Positions 12,101 to 26,300 of a DNA stretch of 64,000 bases are shown piece after piece; positions within the stretch are counted from its first letter, which is position 1, and every line of letters starts with the position of its first letter. The translations under genes were made by a program, and so were the position numbers. The notes beneath the pieces are model-generated. The model did not search any database, was not told the DNA's origin, and worked only from the letters and a program-made list of their open reading frames with translations. The DNA is from Lytechinus variegatus (lineage: Eukaryota > Echinodermata > Echinoidea > Temnopleuroida > Toxopneustidae): positions 41,372,922-41,436,921 of the forward strand of contig NC_054743.1 in assembly GCF_018143015.1 (NCBI RefSeq), read 5' to 3'.

Positions 12101-15100
12101 TATATTTCATGATTTCACCAGACCTTCATTTTTGAGGAGGGCGATCGCGCCGGCGCTCCTACCATGCTCCTTAAAAAAAATAAGGAGAGCAAAAAATCAC
12201 GCTTCTCAAAAAAAAAAAAAAAAATGGAAAAAAATTGCTAAAATTTCACATTATTTCACATCTTCAAATCCATGAAAAAGCCTTCTTTTTTCCATAATTC
12301 CTTGAAATTACTTTGATTTAGTTGAAATCTATCAGAAAAATGAAGAATATTCATCTCTTTCCCGACTCTGATTTTTATGTAATCTCGGTAAATAATGCAG
12401 TCCCATGTAGTCCCATATGTAGATTTTCATGGCAACACCATGGAAGTCTACATGTGGGACTACAATATTTACCGAGGTGAGTTCAAATCAGAGTCGGGGA
12501 AAGTGGTGAATATTCTCCATTTTTCTGATAGTTTTCAACTAAATCAAATTAATTTCAAGAAATTATGGAAAAAAGAAGGCCATTTCATGAATTTAAGAAT
12601 GTAAAATATGAAATTTTAGCAAATTTTTTTTCATTTTTTTTTTCTAGCAGGAGCGTGTACCACATCTTGTAAACGTATTGACGTGACCCAGGCCTAGTTT
12701 CACCACATATTAATTAATAGCTAACACAGCTATTGCATATACAATGTTAAGAAAAATCTACAATTTATCATATATGTATTGTAATGAATTGATTTGAGCT
12801 CCTCACGGAGAGCGATTCTGAGGAGCTCAATTGAGCTCCTCAAAAAAATAAGGAGAGCAATTTATTGAGCTCCACGAAATTATAAACATGAAGGAATGAT
12901 TTCACCACATTTTCTTAATGTAACTTATAAAGCTCTCGATCCAAAAACAGATGGTGATAACTAACCTTCATTTCAGATACTTTCTTAAGAAATCACTGCT
13001 TGCTGCCAATACATTAACTTGGCTTCTACTCCTAAGAACCAAATCCATTTAAGAGGCTTTACCCTACAAGTATACAACCCAGGATATTTGAGACTGTATA
13101 GCCCCTGACTGAAATCTTGAACATCTTGAAAAATTTGCAAAGAAATTAAGACACCCGTAATGGGTGCTGCTTTTTACAAGGTATTTCCCCTACAAAATTG
13201 TTTTGCATTTTCTTATAAAATTAAATGAGAAGCATGTCTTTCAATTTGTTTTATTTCTTCCCACAAACTAGGTGTCTTGATATAACAAATTTTGCAAACA
13301 GTTGATGGAAAGCATTTCTAACATTACCCTCTGACGTAAACTTAGTTATGAGAGGTGATAGATAGTGAGTGGCAACTAATACCAGAGCTGCCAACCTGAA
13401 AGGGAACATTTCAGTATTCGTGAAGCTGAAAAACAGTACTTCGGTGAGGAAATCAGTATTTTCAAAAAATACCACAGAACCACACATACAACTGAAACTT
13501 TAGAAATCAGTATTTTGCATGAAACTATCAGTATTCTTCTCACTTTTCAGTACTAAATACTGAAAATCATTACTACTTGGCAGCTCTGTAATACCCAGTA
13601 AGGATAAGAGAGCATTCAAGCATGTGATCTATCACCTCTGGTGATTGATAACTTTATCCATCATGAGTGGTGGTAACTAAATGTACACTTAGTGGGCCGA
13701 ATGGTTAATATTAAAAAGCTATATCATAATTTCTATATCAGTGTAGGAGAGATAGGTGAGTGAATATTCAGATGATCCTATTTCTTTAATGTGCTACATA
13801 ATCAATAATACCACATTACTTTTGAAAATCCCTTTGTTTTCCCCAGAGAGAAGTTAACACATATATATATATATATATTTACCATCTTCAGAAGCAGCTG
13901 CAGCAGAAGGCTTTTGTTTGGCACTTTCTTCTTCCTCGTCTTCGCTATCCGATATTAGGACAATTTCTGCAAGTAAAAACAAATATAAGTGCTGATCATT
14001 AATTCATACCAAAAACTTGATTGGAGTTTAGAGCTAGTGGGAAAAATAAAGAGCCACGATACTGAAATATATGACCTCCTTGATATAGATAGAACAAACA
14101 CTGGTTGGGGCCCAGTAACATAAACCTTTGCAATTAATTGTGTAACTGATTTCTATGATTGATTGCTTTGATTATAAAGAAACACCACCACAATCAATCT
14201 CTAAGCTTTATGAAACACGGTCCAGGGGAGTGTTTCACAAAGATTTAAGTACGACTTAAGTGGCACTTAAATGCCGACGCGTACATGATATGCAACGCGC
14301 AATCTTATTGATAGATACGCAGTAGTGCGCGTCCTCATGGCACGATCTGACCAATGTGGTCAAGCCTTTCATACCATACGCAACTCGGCATTTAAGTGCA
14401 ACTCTAAGTCATACTTAAATCTTTGTGAAACACCCCCCAGGTCAAGGTAAGAACAAGATGAAACTTTGAAAATGAAAAAAAAAAACAACGGATGAACTGC
14501 GTTGTTGAGAAGGAAGTAAGATGAGAAGACATCTCACACAGAAAATAAGAGTAAGCAGTTGTAATTCAGAAAAAGACTGAAGATCCCCATGCAAAGATAT
14601 CAAGGAAATGTGTGTAGAGTCCGACCTTATTTAGAAACTTGATTCGGAAACGGCAAACACCTCTTAAATTAAACGGCTAGATATGAGGGTAAATCTAGTG
14701 CGACACCATTTCAATGAAATTTCCTATGGTACATGGTTTGTTGTAGTGGAATATTTTGAGATCATCACAAGGTTAATGAAAACGAAGATGACAATTAGGA
14801 TAATGTTGGCTGCTCATTATTGATGATGACTAAAGTTTACACTACATTCAACACATGAACAAAGGATACAATTCATATTAAACCATGGAATGCAAATTCA
14901 CATTATTTAGCAGTGAATACATTTGTGCACAATATGTGTTGTGCAGTAGATTACTGGTGTATTTGTTGCTTTAAACCTCACAATATTTCAGTACAAAATA
15001 AGAGCAGGATATATAAAACAATTCTTCATTATCATCATAAAATCTACAGGAAAGAATTTAATTATTTGTTTATACACACGATACTTTTTAAAAATGTACA

Positions 15101-18100
15101 TGCATGCACTTCTCTTCATAATATCATGACAAACCTGGTTCCTTTCGCTTTGGAGGAGCTCGTTTTGCAGGTGTTCTTCTTCCTCCATTTGACTTCAGGC
15201 TCCTCTTCCTATTATTCTGGGCGCCACTTGCCTTTGCATCAGCCGGCACGGCAGATGACGTAGCAATGCCTCCCGTGCTGACGGGCGGCGCAGGGCTGAC
15301 CGCCGCTAGTTTGTTCACGTAGAATGCCTTTGCACTGATGGATGGCGTGCTGGTTGAAACCGAGACAGGTTTGGTCTCCTCCTCTGGATTTTTAACAATA
15401 ATGTATCTCTGCTTAGTGGTTGGATGAGGCTTCACACAAAATCCAGAAAACGCTGATGAGAAGGTGTTGATTCTCACTAAATTTGATTTGGAACTTTCAC
15501 CCCCCGTGGTCCCTGTACTTGTGTTTATTTGGCCTGTCCCATGTGAGTTCTCAGCAGGTGCAGAACCAGGGCAAGATGATTTGCTTGACTCTTGTGAACT
15601 CGTCACTAGAGCAGAACCAGGATTTGATGATGTGCCAGACCCTTGTGAACTTACCGCTGTTGTAGACTTCAAAGATAAGCTATGTGAACTTGTCCCAGAG
15701 GCAGATTTTGAATTTGATACTCCAGTCCCATGCGATACCTTCGCCATGGAAGAACTGGACGTAGACAGTATGCTGGTTCCATGTGAGGTTGTTCCTGTGC
15801 CGTACCTAGGTTTTGATGAAGAGTCTATTGGTGATAACATCACCGAATTTCCAATTTTCTTTGACGTCCCTTTACGGAAGGTTTGTCGTGGGGCTGGGAT
15901 AAACTCTATAGTCCTTGGGCGAGTTTTCTTTGGCTTACGTTGTGTAAAATCACATTGACAGGATAAACAGTATCGATCATCCATAGACCATATCCCACAG
16001 TTTGAGCACAATGCTTCCTGCACAAGATTGAGAAGAAAAAAAAATGACAGTTATCCATTCATGTAAATCCTTGTGGTATCTTACACATATTTGTACATAC
16101 TAACAAAAAATAATCCCATGTTTTACACATGTACTTTCTTGTAATCAATTTCTTACTTTGTTTTTATGATATAACGAACTTACATAGTATAATTTTACCC
16201 TAATTCCTTTTTTTCTGTTTATCACAAGTTTAAAATCATTGTCAAATTTTTTCTCTTAAGATATATACTAAAAACTGAAATTTAACCATTTTATTACCAA
16301 AATCACACTTGATGTCCTCCTACACAGTAGGCATATTTGTAGGTTTTTCCACGCCTGGCCATGAATATGGGACGGCCAAATGACCCAGAAATATAACAGA
16401 TGTACTGAAAGCCAACTAACACTAGGCAACAGCACACATAAACAGATATTACAATTTTTCTTTGAATCTTCCATTACCATACTTCTTATGTAATAAAGGG
16501 ACTTGCCATTGGTTCTTCTTTAGGAGAGCTAGCTTGGTCTATGATCTCACAAGATTCGGAAGACTCCTTACTCTCTGACTTTGCAGCAGGTGCAGCGGTA
16601 ACATTTTCTGAAAAGACAAGAGACACTAGACAAGGTTCACAAAGAGAAAATGAATCAAAATTTTCAAGAATACAGCAGTGGGGACGGTGACTTTCCCTTA
16701 ATCAGTATTAATAAAAACGGAAAATCCTTTTCAGTTCTTTACTTTTCTTGAGGAAATTCATTGAATTTACCTCTCCAAATCAGAATTCACATTTTCGCTG
16801 TGTACATTTTCTTTAACAAAATAGACTTTCCATTTTTGATGAAGTTTAAAACAAAATTAACCGGTTTTCATAAATGGAAAAGACCACTTTTCAATGGAAA
16901 ATCGCTGCCCCTACAACAGACCTCCCAACCAAAGGGGCTAAAAAATAGAAATGGTTCTGCTAAAAAATAGGAAAGAAACAGTATTTCCCTTATCATTGAG
17001 CAGTGAATTCATCAAGAAAAATAGGAAAATTATACATAGAAACATGACCTCGGAATTATTGTCAAGATCGATTTCCTCCAAAGTCAGTAAGTCTGAGTGC
17101 TGTCATATTTTGGTATAGAATAAGCAAATATCTACTATATATTTGGCATAATATGCATTTAAAGCCAATATGAACAAGCAGCCTTGTATAGCACCACCTC
17201 ATGTGCTCAACTCCTTAAATCTGGCCAGATTTCTCACCATCAATGCCATGTTCTGGGCAGCATAGTCTTGTAATACAGACCCACTTAAAAATGTCCCTCA
17301 CAAAAACCCAACTATTTTCAACACACCTTCTTCTCCACTTTCAGTTACTCCAACCTCCATCTTCTGTGGAGTATCTTCGGGTTGTGTGGATAGCGTTGCC
17401 ACCGACTGGGTGGATGAGACAACAGAGTTATTGCCACCTTGAATGGTGGTGGAACAGTTGCTGGCAACACTGCTGGCATTCTGGGATTGGTTGTTCGCAA
17501 AGTTGCCGGTGGCACTGATTGTTGCAGCTGCGGTGTGTGGTATGGTTAACACTGACACGGCGTGCTCTTGGACAGGCGGTTTGGAGCTTGAATTGCTACA
17601 AGGTGACATTTCGAACAAAGAAAATTAACAAAATATCGATATGTTTCAATTCATCATTAAATCAAACGAGATAAAGTTTTCGCAAAGGAAAGGGCAGAGA
17701 CTGCGCCACCCTTACAAACACTGTAAAGCTGTCAGATACGAAAGTGTTCCATGAAAATAACAAATACCAAATAACCTAAATATGGACTTTTTACAATTCG
17801 TATGACAAGTTTACTATCGGCCAATCAGGTTGAAAGACTTCAGTAGCTTTCTACCGTTATTGCAAATTTGTTATAACAGGTTTTATGAAATAGGCGCCTG
17901 GAGTGTCATAGCTAACAGATACGAGTGCTACACTGTACATCATTCTTATTGTATCTACATCATGTTAGTTAGCAGAGCACGGACTTTAATAAATCTTTAT
18001 AACGGTAAAAAAATCAGTGACCATTGTATTTTATCCCAGCATGTTTTCCTTTCATCTTTATAACACACACACATTCAAACTGACTTCTTAGATTTATTAA

Positions 18101-20078
18101 TTTTTATTCATTTATTTATTTCACATCTTTATACAGGGTAACCAATACTGCTAAACACGATAAAAACATTAACAAAGATAAAAAGCTGGTTTTGCTATCG
18201 GGCCCTGTTAATCAAAATACATACAAATTATACAGTACATAATGTGCAAAATTAAAGTTGAGTCTGACCTGTTAGCATAGCGCCAGTTCCTCGCTGCTAC
18301 TTGAGTAACTTGCTGTGTTAAAACAGGAGTTGTCTGCTGCTGTCTCCTAGATTAACAAACATACCAAAAGATCTTATCACAAATAAATCCTGATCACGTC
18401 GAAAAGGTCAAATATAAATTTCCCTTATACCCTGATGGAACAGTTTACCCTTGAGTGTAGTAATAAGCTCATCCACAAACCCATTTCAGGGTATAATTTT
18501 CCTGGTATCCCATCACAATTTCCTCAATATTCTTTAAAGACTTATACACAAAAAGTCTTTTGTGCAGCAATTTTTTTTACCTAGGGCTGTCAGTTGAGAG
18601 CCTTCCTCTTGTGACTAAACAAAGCTAATCAAATTTGGTAAGCAAAATTATTCCCCCATACTGCATGGAGATATATATCTACAGTTAGCGCACGATTTAA
18701 TTAATTTTTCCTATAATTTTCCTGGTATCCCATCACAATTTCCTCAATATTCTTTAAAGACTTATACACAAAAAGTCTTTTGTGCAGCAATTTTTTTTAC
18801 CTAGGGCTGTCAGTTGAGAGCCTTCCTCTTGTGACTAAACAAAGCTAATCAAATTTGGTAAGCAAAATTATTCCCCCATACTGCATGGAGATATATATCT
18901 ACAGTTAGCTTTAATTAATTTTGTTTTTAACAAGCTTTTTTTTTCATTCAGTATTCTTCAATATCTTACCCTGCCATATTCAAGCCTGTTGCGTTGCCTC
19001 GGAGAGCTCGCCCCCTTCCTTTGGTTTGGTTGCCTTGGTTACCATGATCCCCTCTGCCCCTCCCTCTTCCTCTCCCTTGCCCTCTCCCCCTGCCTTGACC
19101 TCTTCCACGACCCCCACCCTTGGGCGGGGAGGTATTCATTGCAGTTCGGCACCAGCCAGCCTTCTCAAATTTTCCAGTTGGGGTGTTGCTATAACAACAA
19201 TGTAACACCTTGATCTTACTTCATCATCCAAAACATGATAACTGATGACTATTAATACTATTTTCATGCAATAATAATATTAAAGGGATTGTTTCACTTT
19301 GTAAGCAGCTGATTTAAAAAATTATCAATTAACAAAATGAAACAATCACTTTAATGTGCAAAATGATATAAGTGCTTGAATAATTTGCATGCAGTCTGAG
19401 TTACAGGTGAATTCAATCTTAAAAATATATTATGCTGTCTGTTTAAATTTTGAAATGAATTTCTAATCCAAAACTAAGTATAAATTTTTAGAAAAATTAA
19501 ACCAAAGAGCACTCCCAACAGCTGTTTCACAAAGAGTTAAGTTAGACTTTAATAGAGTCGCACTTAAATTCCCAGTTGCACGTGGTATAAGAGGCATCAA
19601 CCCATTGGTCAAATTGTACCAAGTAGACAGGCCCTGCTGCATATCAATCAATAAGAATGCGTGTTAAATAATCATGTGCACGCTAGCATGACTGCTAGTC
19701 ACACTTAACTCTTTGTGAAACACCCCTTGGAGCCAGTAACACAAAACTTAGCAATGATCGTAGAACAAATTTTCACGATTGATTGCATTGTCTACAATGT
19801 ACAATCAATCAAAAAAATAAAGCGTACAATCAATCATTATGCATTGTGCTACAGACCCAGACTATATGAGAATACTTTGTGAACCTGAAATATGTGAATT
19901 TTAACTCGTAAGAGAAGAGAGATGAACAACTAATGGATGAAAATAAAAAAGGTGATGATGTTAATGATGACACTGATGGAATTGATGGTGATGATGAAGA
20001 TGATTATGATACTGGTGATGATGATGATGATGATTGATGATGATGATGATGATGATAACAATGGTGATGATGATGATA

Positions 20079-20122
<44 letters not shown>

Positions 20123-20144
20123 AACAATGGTGATGATGATGATA

Positions 20145-20178
<34 letters not shown>

Positions 20179-20233
20179 CGATGATGATGATGATGATGAT
20201 GATGATGATAACGATGATGATGATGATGATAAC

Positions 20234-20293
<60 letters not shown>

Positions 20294-20315
20294 AACAATG
20301 GTGATGATGATGATA

Positions 20316-20354
<39 letters not shown>

Positions 20355-23300
20355 ATGATAATGATGAGGACAATGGTGATGAGATGGCAAATAGTGATTA
20401 TCATGATATTAAAGATGGTAGTGATGGCAATGATTATGACGACGATCATGATGATGATGTTTGAAGATAAACTGTAACCAACCTGTCAGCTCCTGTACTC
20501 AGTACATCATGCTTGACTTCATGTTTCTGTACCTGTGTACCATTCCAAGTCTTCTCATTGGCAGTTGCAGCACTCTCCTTGCCTGGTGAGGAAGCTTTCT
20601 TTGGAATTGCTTTCGCAATTGTCCTGTCATACGTCTGGGGAAAAAAATTGCATTAAGTATATCAGAATAGATGGAGCGCTTGTATTTATTGATTCTACTA
20701 TTAACCCTATCTAGGCCAGGGGGGGGGCCTCGGAGGCCCCCCTCAACGAGTCACGATATTTTCGCCGTGCAAAATTTTTTGACCGTGCTGCTCACTGACT
20801 TTTTACTTTCAAATATTGCGCAACTTTTGAGACCAATTTTGCATCACCCCGATACGCAGTTCTGAAGTTGAGCAACGTTGTATTGCATGTCAGACCAAAA
20901 ATTGCTCAAAAACATGATATCGTGTACAAAGTCAATGTAAATTGTGTTTTCAACCAAAAATCAAAAATGTACGATTATTTATAGTTTGCTGGCCTAAATG
21001 TATGTATTTTATGCTGTTTATGATTGTAGAAGAGTATGGCACGCTCATAGGGAAACAATTAAATATATATTTCACTTGAAAAAATATGTTTCTCTTCCAC
21101 TAAACCATTTCACTTTTAAAAATTGTATTCCACTTTTAATATTAAAAAAAAATATATTTCACTTTTCAAAAAAAGTATATTTCACTTTTCAAAAAAATAT
21201 ATTTCACTTTTCAAAAAATATATTTCACTTTTCCAAAAAAATATATTTCACTTATCAAAAAAAATATATTTCACTTTTCAAAAAAAATATATTTCACTTT
21301 TCAATATTTGTCTTGATATGCATAGTAAAGCAACTGTTTTTTCTACAGTTTCTATTTATTTCAAGGTCCATTTGCATTCAACAGCAAATTATAGGGGGTC
21401 CCATTGCAACGTATAAGGGATTTTGTGGCATTTTCAGATGCTTTGCCCTTTGCCACACATAGATATATTTTTTTTCATGGGTTACATATACCAACAGAGA
21501 GTTGTTTTTGTTTTACCTGTGGGTCACGATGTTGAGGCGACAAGATTAGCTGAAACTTTGGTGCAGAAGAGCTAGAAGAACTTGATGTATCCGAGCTGAT
21601 CACTTCAACATCTTCCCTGAAAGATTTAAAAAATAGACAGTGAGAATATCAAAAGATATGAAGATGAACATTTACCTGCATGCAAAAGGGGTATATTGTG
21701 AACATTTCTAATAAAAGGCACTTGCAAATGCACCATGCCCAGTGAATTATAGCACACTATACCACAATTGGACTTGATGATTTAAGTTACTACCGTTGTG
21801 TTAAAACTACTTCAAAGCCCTTCATAAACCAGATGCCAAAATATATATCAAAGACAGCCTTGCTTCCCATAGACCATCTTGTCCTAATCTCTGTTCATCC
21901 AAAGACCCGTACAAAATCAGGTGATCACATTTTTACTGTGATTGCATCTAAAGAATGGAACATCATCCCCTCTTTCATCAAATCATCAAACACTACAGAT
22001 CAATTTAAGAAATCTCTAAAAACTCACCTCTTTTCTAATTAGTCATTTTCTTTTTATCTCCTTCATACACGCATTTGTATTGTAATACCAGTATGCAGTT
22101 TGATATGTTTGTAGATGCTGTGATATATTTTTACTATGGAGAGCGTAATAAATAACTAGTTATTAAAGCAAATGGTTCACTTATATTGAGAGATAATTTT
22201 GGCAATCAGACCCATGACAAGGAAGTATAATCGATATTGACAATTTGATAAAACCACAGGCCATTTAATACTTGACCACATGTAGGTGCAAAAAATACCT
22301 TGGGTAATGGGGGAAACCAAAATAAAATGAAAAAATAAATTGAACAGATTGAGGGCAATACCAGGAACCAGTTCGACACGTTTGCCGTTCTGGGTAATTT
22401 CTAACCAGGACTCAGGTTTAATTAGAAACAAATATGACATGATCTTTGCTCTCTCCTTTATTCTATATGAGATAGAATCAATATTCTCAGGAAATGGGTG
22501 GTCCACAGCTCTTAAAAACTTGTTTTCGCATTTAGTGAATACCCCCTGTAACTAAAATAAAACTTAGCAATTACACTATAATGAAGGTAGAATTATTACT
22601 ATTTGCAAGCAATCATACTGAGAAAAATGTTTAACTGACCACTGAGCTTTATATGGTATTTTGGGGCCCTGAAAGATGTTTCAAGAATCTGTGAAAGTTG
22701 TCAGCATTTTCTAAATGTAAATTGTTCGCTTTGACAATTTCAGTACAATCCACGGTTTTAAATGGCTGTGAAGTACATGCAAGATACCCAATTAACCCTA
22801 TAAAGACTGGGGGGCTGATTCAGCCCCCCCCTCGACATTTTTCGCGATAAATCCGCTGCGCAAAATTTTTTGACCGCAACGCTCACTGACTTTTTACTTT
22901 CAAGTCTCGCGCAAATTTTGAGACCAAAATTGTGACCCCCGGGTACGCAGTTCCAAATTACGCAAAATTACTCAAAAACATGAATTTGTGTACAAATCCA
23001 ACGCAAATAATGTTCTTAGTCAAAATTCATAAATGTATCATTATTTTTCCTTTTACTGCTTAAAATCAATTAATCTTATCTTTTTTATAGTAAAAATAAA
23101 GTCCCTGACAATTTCCATTGAAAAAACAATAAAAAACAAAAAGTCGAAAAACAAAGAAATACATAAGAAATTTAGAAAACAATAGAATACATAAGAAAAT
23201 AAATTTGATTTTGAAATTTGTTTTAAATCAATTTGATCAGATGCCTATCTAGAGTATGTGAAACAAAAATTAGCATTTCAGGGGCATTCTTTTATTAATT

Positions 23301-26300
23301 AGGGCAAACTTCTGATTTTACGCATAAACTAGCATAATTAATGAGACATGAGATTTTTTGCAAAATTTGGTGATATAGATTTGGAGATAATGCCATGGGT
23401 AACGCGTGTGCCAATTTTCGTCGAGATCATAAGGGGGGGTGAATCAGCCCCCCCCCCCCCCCCCGTCTTCTTAGGCGTCGAAATAGCCCAGTCTATTTAG
23501 GGTTAAGCCAGTGCTGCCATTACAATAACAAATTCCCAAAGAGTTTAAAGCCTGTGTATAACTTTGGTAAAGGGTCAATAATGTGATTGATAATCGAATA
23601 TCATCTAATATGACAGTCTTACTGAAGCGTAGAGAACGTTAGATATTTTTCCAACTGCACTTCTCTGAGAAAATTTCAAATATTCAAATCTTGGATATAT
23701 AGCGCCCTCTCTCGGCGATGCTTGTTTTAAATTAAAAAATGGGCATTCAAGCACTTATCTTATAAATTTAGTGATTAGATATCCAAAAGTTACAAAGAAC
23801 ATATCTTGAAAGTTTCAGCCCATTCCATGATTTGGAATAGGATTTAATTGAAAGACAAAAACACACAGATATTTTAATTTGATCGGGTGACCCGATCAAG
23901 TTAAATTTCCATGTAAAATCGCAAAATTTATCCTGTAAAACACATTTTCATTTCATATCCTCCACATCATAACTGTTATAGGGCATATCCATTCATATTT
24001 ATAGCTAGCAATGAATTGGAATAGTGATACATGTACATGTAGGTGCATTTTGGTGGATTTACCAAAACTATACACAAGCTTTAAGTATTAGCTACTGAAA
24101 TCATTCGATTTGATTGGCCATCCATGAAACAGGTCTACTTTGTTCCTTACTCTGTTGATGATGAAGCTCTTGTTGAAGGGTTGCTTACTGCCGGTGAAGG
24201 AGACTGTTGATTGAAAACAGTGAAAGTTGTCTGCAAGAAACCCAATGATGCTGGGTTATTATCAACTTCACTCAGAGCTGCAATACAAATAAACACAAGT
24301 GGTACAGTATCAATTATATTAAGTTCAGTAGAGGGACTGTACATGTATATACTGTACATTAAATTGACAAATTGAAAGGGAACAGTTCAATTTATTAATT
24401 GCATAATTTCTAATGAAAATGAAAATCCATAATTTATTGTTCGAAATAGACATAAAATGAAAATATGAAATACTCCGAAAATTTGCTTTGCCCAATTGAT
24501 CATGAGCCCGGCAGCCGCTGTGCAGCGCCAGATCGACGAGGCTCTATCCCTTTAACGGTAGCAGCAACTCCCATCTTTTAACGTCTTTTGGTCTGATGCG
24601 GCTGCTTGTTAAGTATAGATCCCCCTTTAAATGTAATTGTAAAACTTCATATTACATGCATATGAAAGAAATGAAAAAGGTGGAGATAAGTTTTGTAAGT
24701 TGCCTTTCAAAACATGAAATTTGAATAAGTGAAATCATACAAATTCTCTTGAGCTTCCAATCGTGGCACCCTGCCCCCCCAAAAAAAAAAACTATCAATC
24801 AATAAAAAGCAACAAAAAAATACAAATTTTGTCAAATTGGAATGCAGAACTTTGCACATAATTTGGTCTCCACTTCAGTTCAGGATACAGTTTTTGTTTG
24901 CACACCTCAGGCTAGCATTAGCAGCAATTAAAATTGTGATATACCGGTAAAGTATTTTGTCAGTTCTGATTCTGACAAAATAAATCTCACTAGTAAATTG
25001 TCTTTATCTACTTTTCAAAATAGGAACCAGCTTGTACACCCCTATAGAGAATTTCCCAACTATCTAGGCACAAACTAGCTCCCATTTTGAAGACTAAATA
25101 AGCAATTTAAAGATTCATTTTGTCATCGATGAATGAGCAAGCTGTCTTTAATCTACATTGTACAGGTACTCGTCGAAAGGGGAACCATGAACCAGCAGTG
25201 TATACAACTCTACAGAGAGTTTTAGTTAGATTTTACCAGTGATGACTCTTGTTTAAATTTATTTAGTTTCTGATTTTGTTTCTGATATATTTACTGGTAG
25301 GCCTAGATCTAGTGAATTTCCATTGATTTGTTTTTTCCTTCATCTGTTTGAACTTTGTGAACTTTATAAAAAGAGTGGGGAAATGTGGGGCCAGGTAGAC
25401 CTTCTCAAGATGAATTTAGTAAATTACATTAAATGGCAAAATAAAGTAATGCGAGGCATGATTTAATTGTCATTAATGTCATCTAATAAAGTGTCAACTA
25501 ATGGAAAGTAGGGCCGAGGAATATTGCATGCGTAGAAAGCGGAAACCAGATTCGCGGAGAGCCTCGCATTGCCCTGATTGGAAACTAAGTCATTTTGCGT
25601 TAATTATTTTGAAAATCGATGAAGCCAGGGGCCGATTGCACGAAAGGGTCTTTCCAAGGACCGTCTTTCGTGTCGCGCATCTTTTATGATGCGCTATAAG
25701 CGAGGTGTTCCTGAAATTTATGATAAAAAATAAGATTTGTTAGCTTGCTTTTAAATCAACTTTTATACAATTTCATGATATATCACATCATTTTATAAAC
25801 AAATATTTTGTTTATTTTAACGGACGAATAAAATATGTTTGCAGATAATTTATTTAAAATGCGTTTCACATGGCACATCATAAAAAATGGGCGACAGGAA
25901 AGACGGTCCTTGCAAAGACCCTTTCGTGCAATCGGCCCCAGGATTCTTCACCAGTGCACCAGTAGCTGTAGAGGGACATGGCCAATATGGGAGACTGTCT
26001 CCCATGAGAGAGATAATCTCCAATATCAGAGACTTTTGTAAAGAATTTGGGTAACCAATTTCTGAGACAATCTCCAGTTTGGGAGACCATTTTCCTTTAA
26101 TTTACATTTGCTGCAAAAGGATTAGCTTGGTGGCAAATAAAAATGTGATAAGCTGATTCCTCATGAAAAATTACCCTTTTTTCACTGCATACTTTTGTTT
26201 TGATAAGGATTTTTGTTGTCATCCAACACAAAACAAATGGGCTTCTGACCTCAGTGAGACAAAATTTTGGATGGAAAAAATTGCGCTTTTGTTGGTGTGG

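Noticed and set aside
15464..15958. 164-codon plus-strand open frame
   Set aside because: Antisense shadow of SENP6/7 exon 9; the minus-strand frame has matching splice sites and phases.
19937..20477. Long Asp-, Met-, His-, Ile- and Ser-rich open frames on both strands
   Set aside because: All are frames of the (GAT)n microsatellite; no gene.
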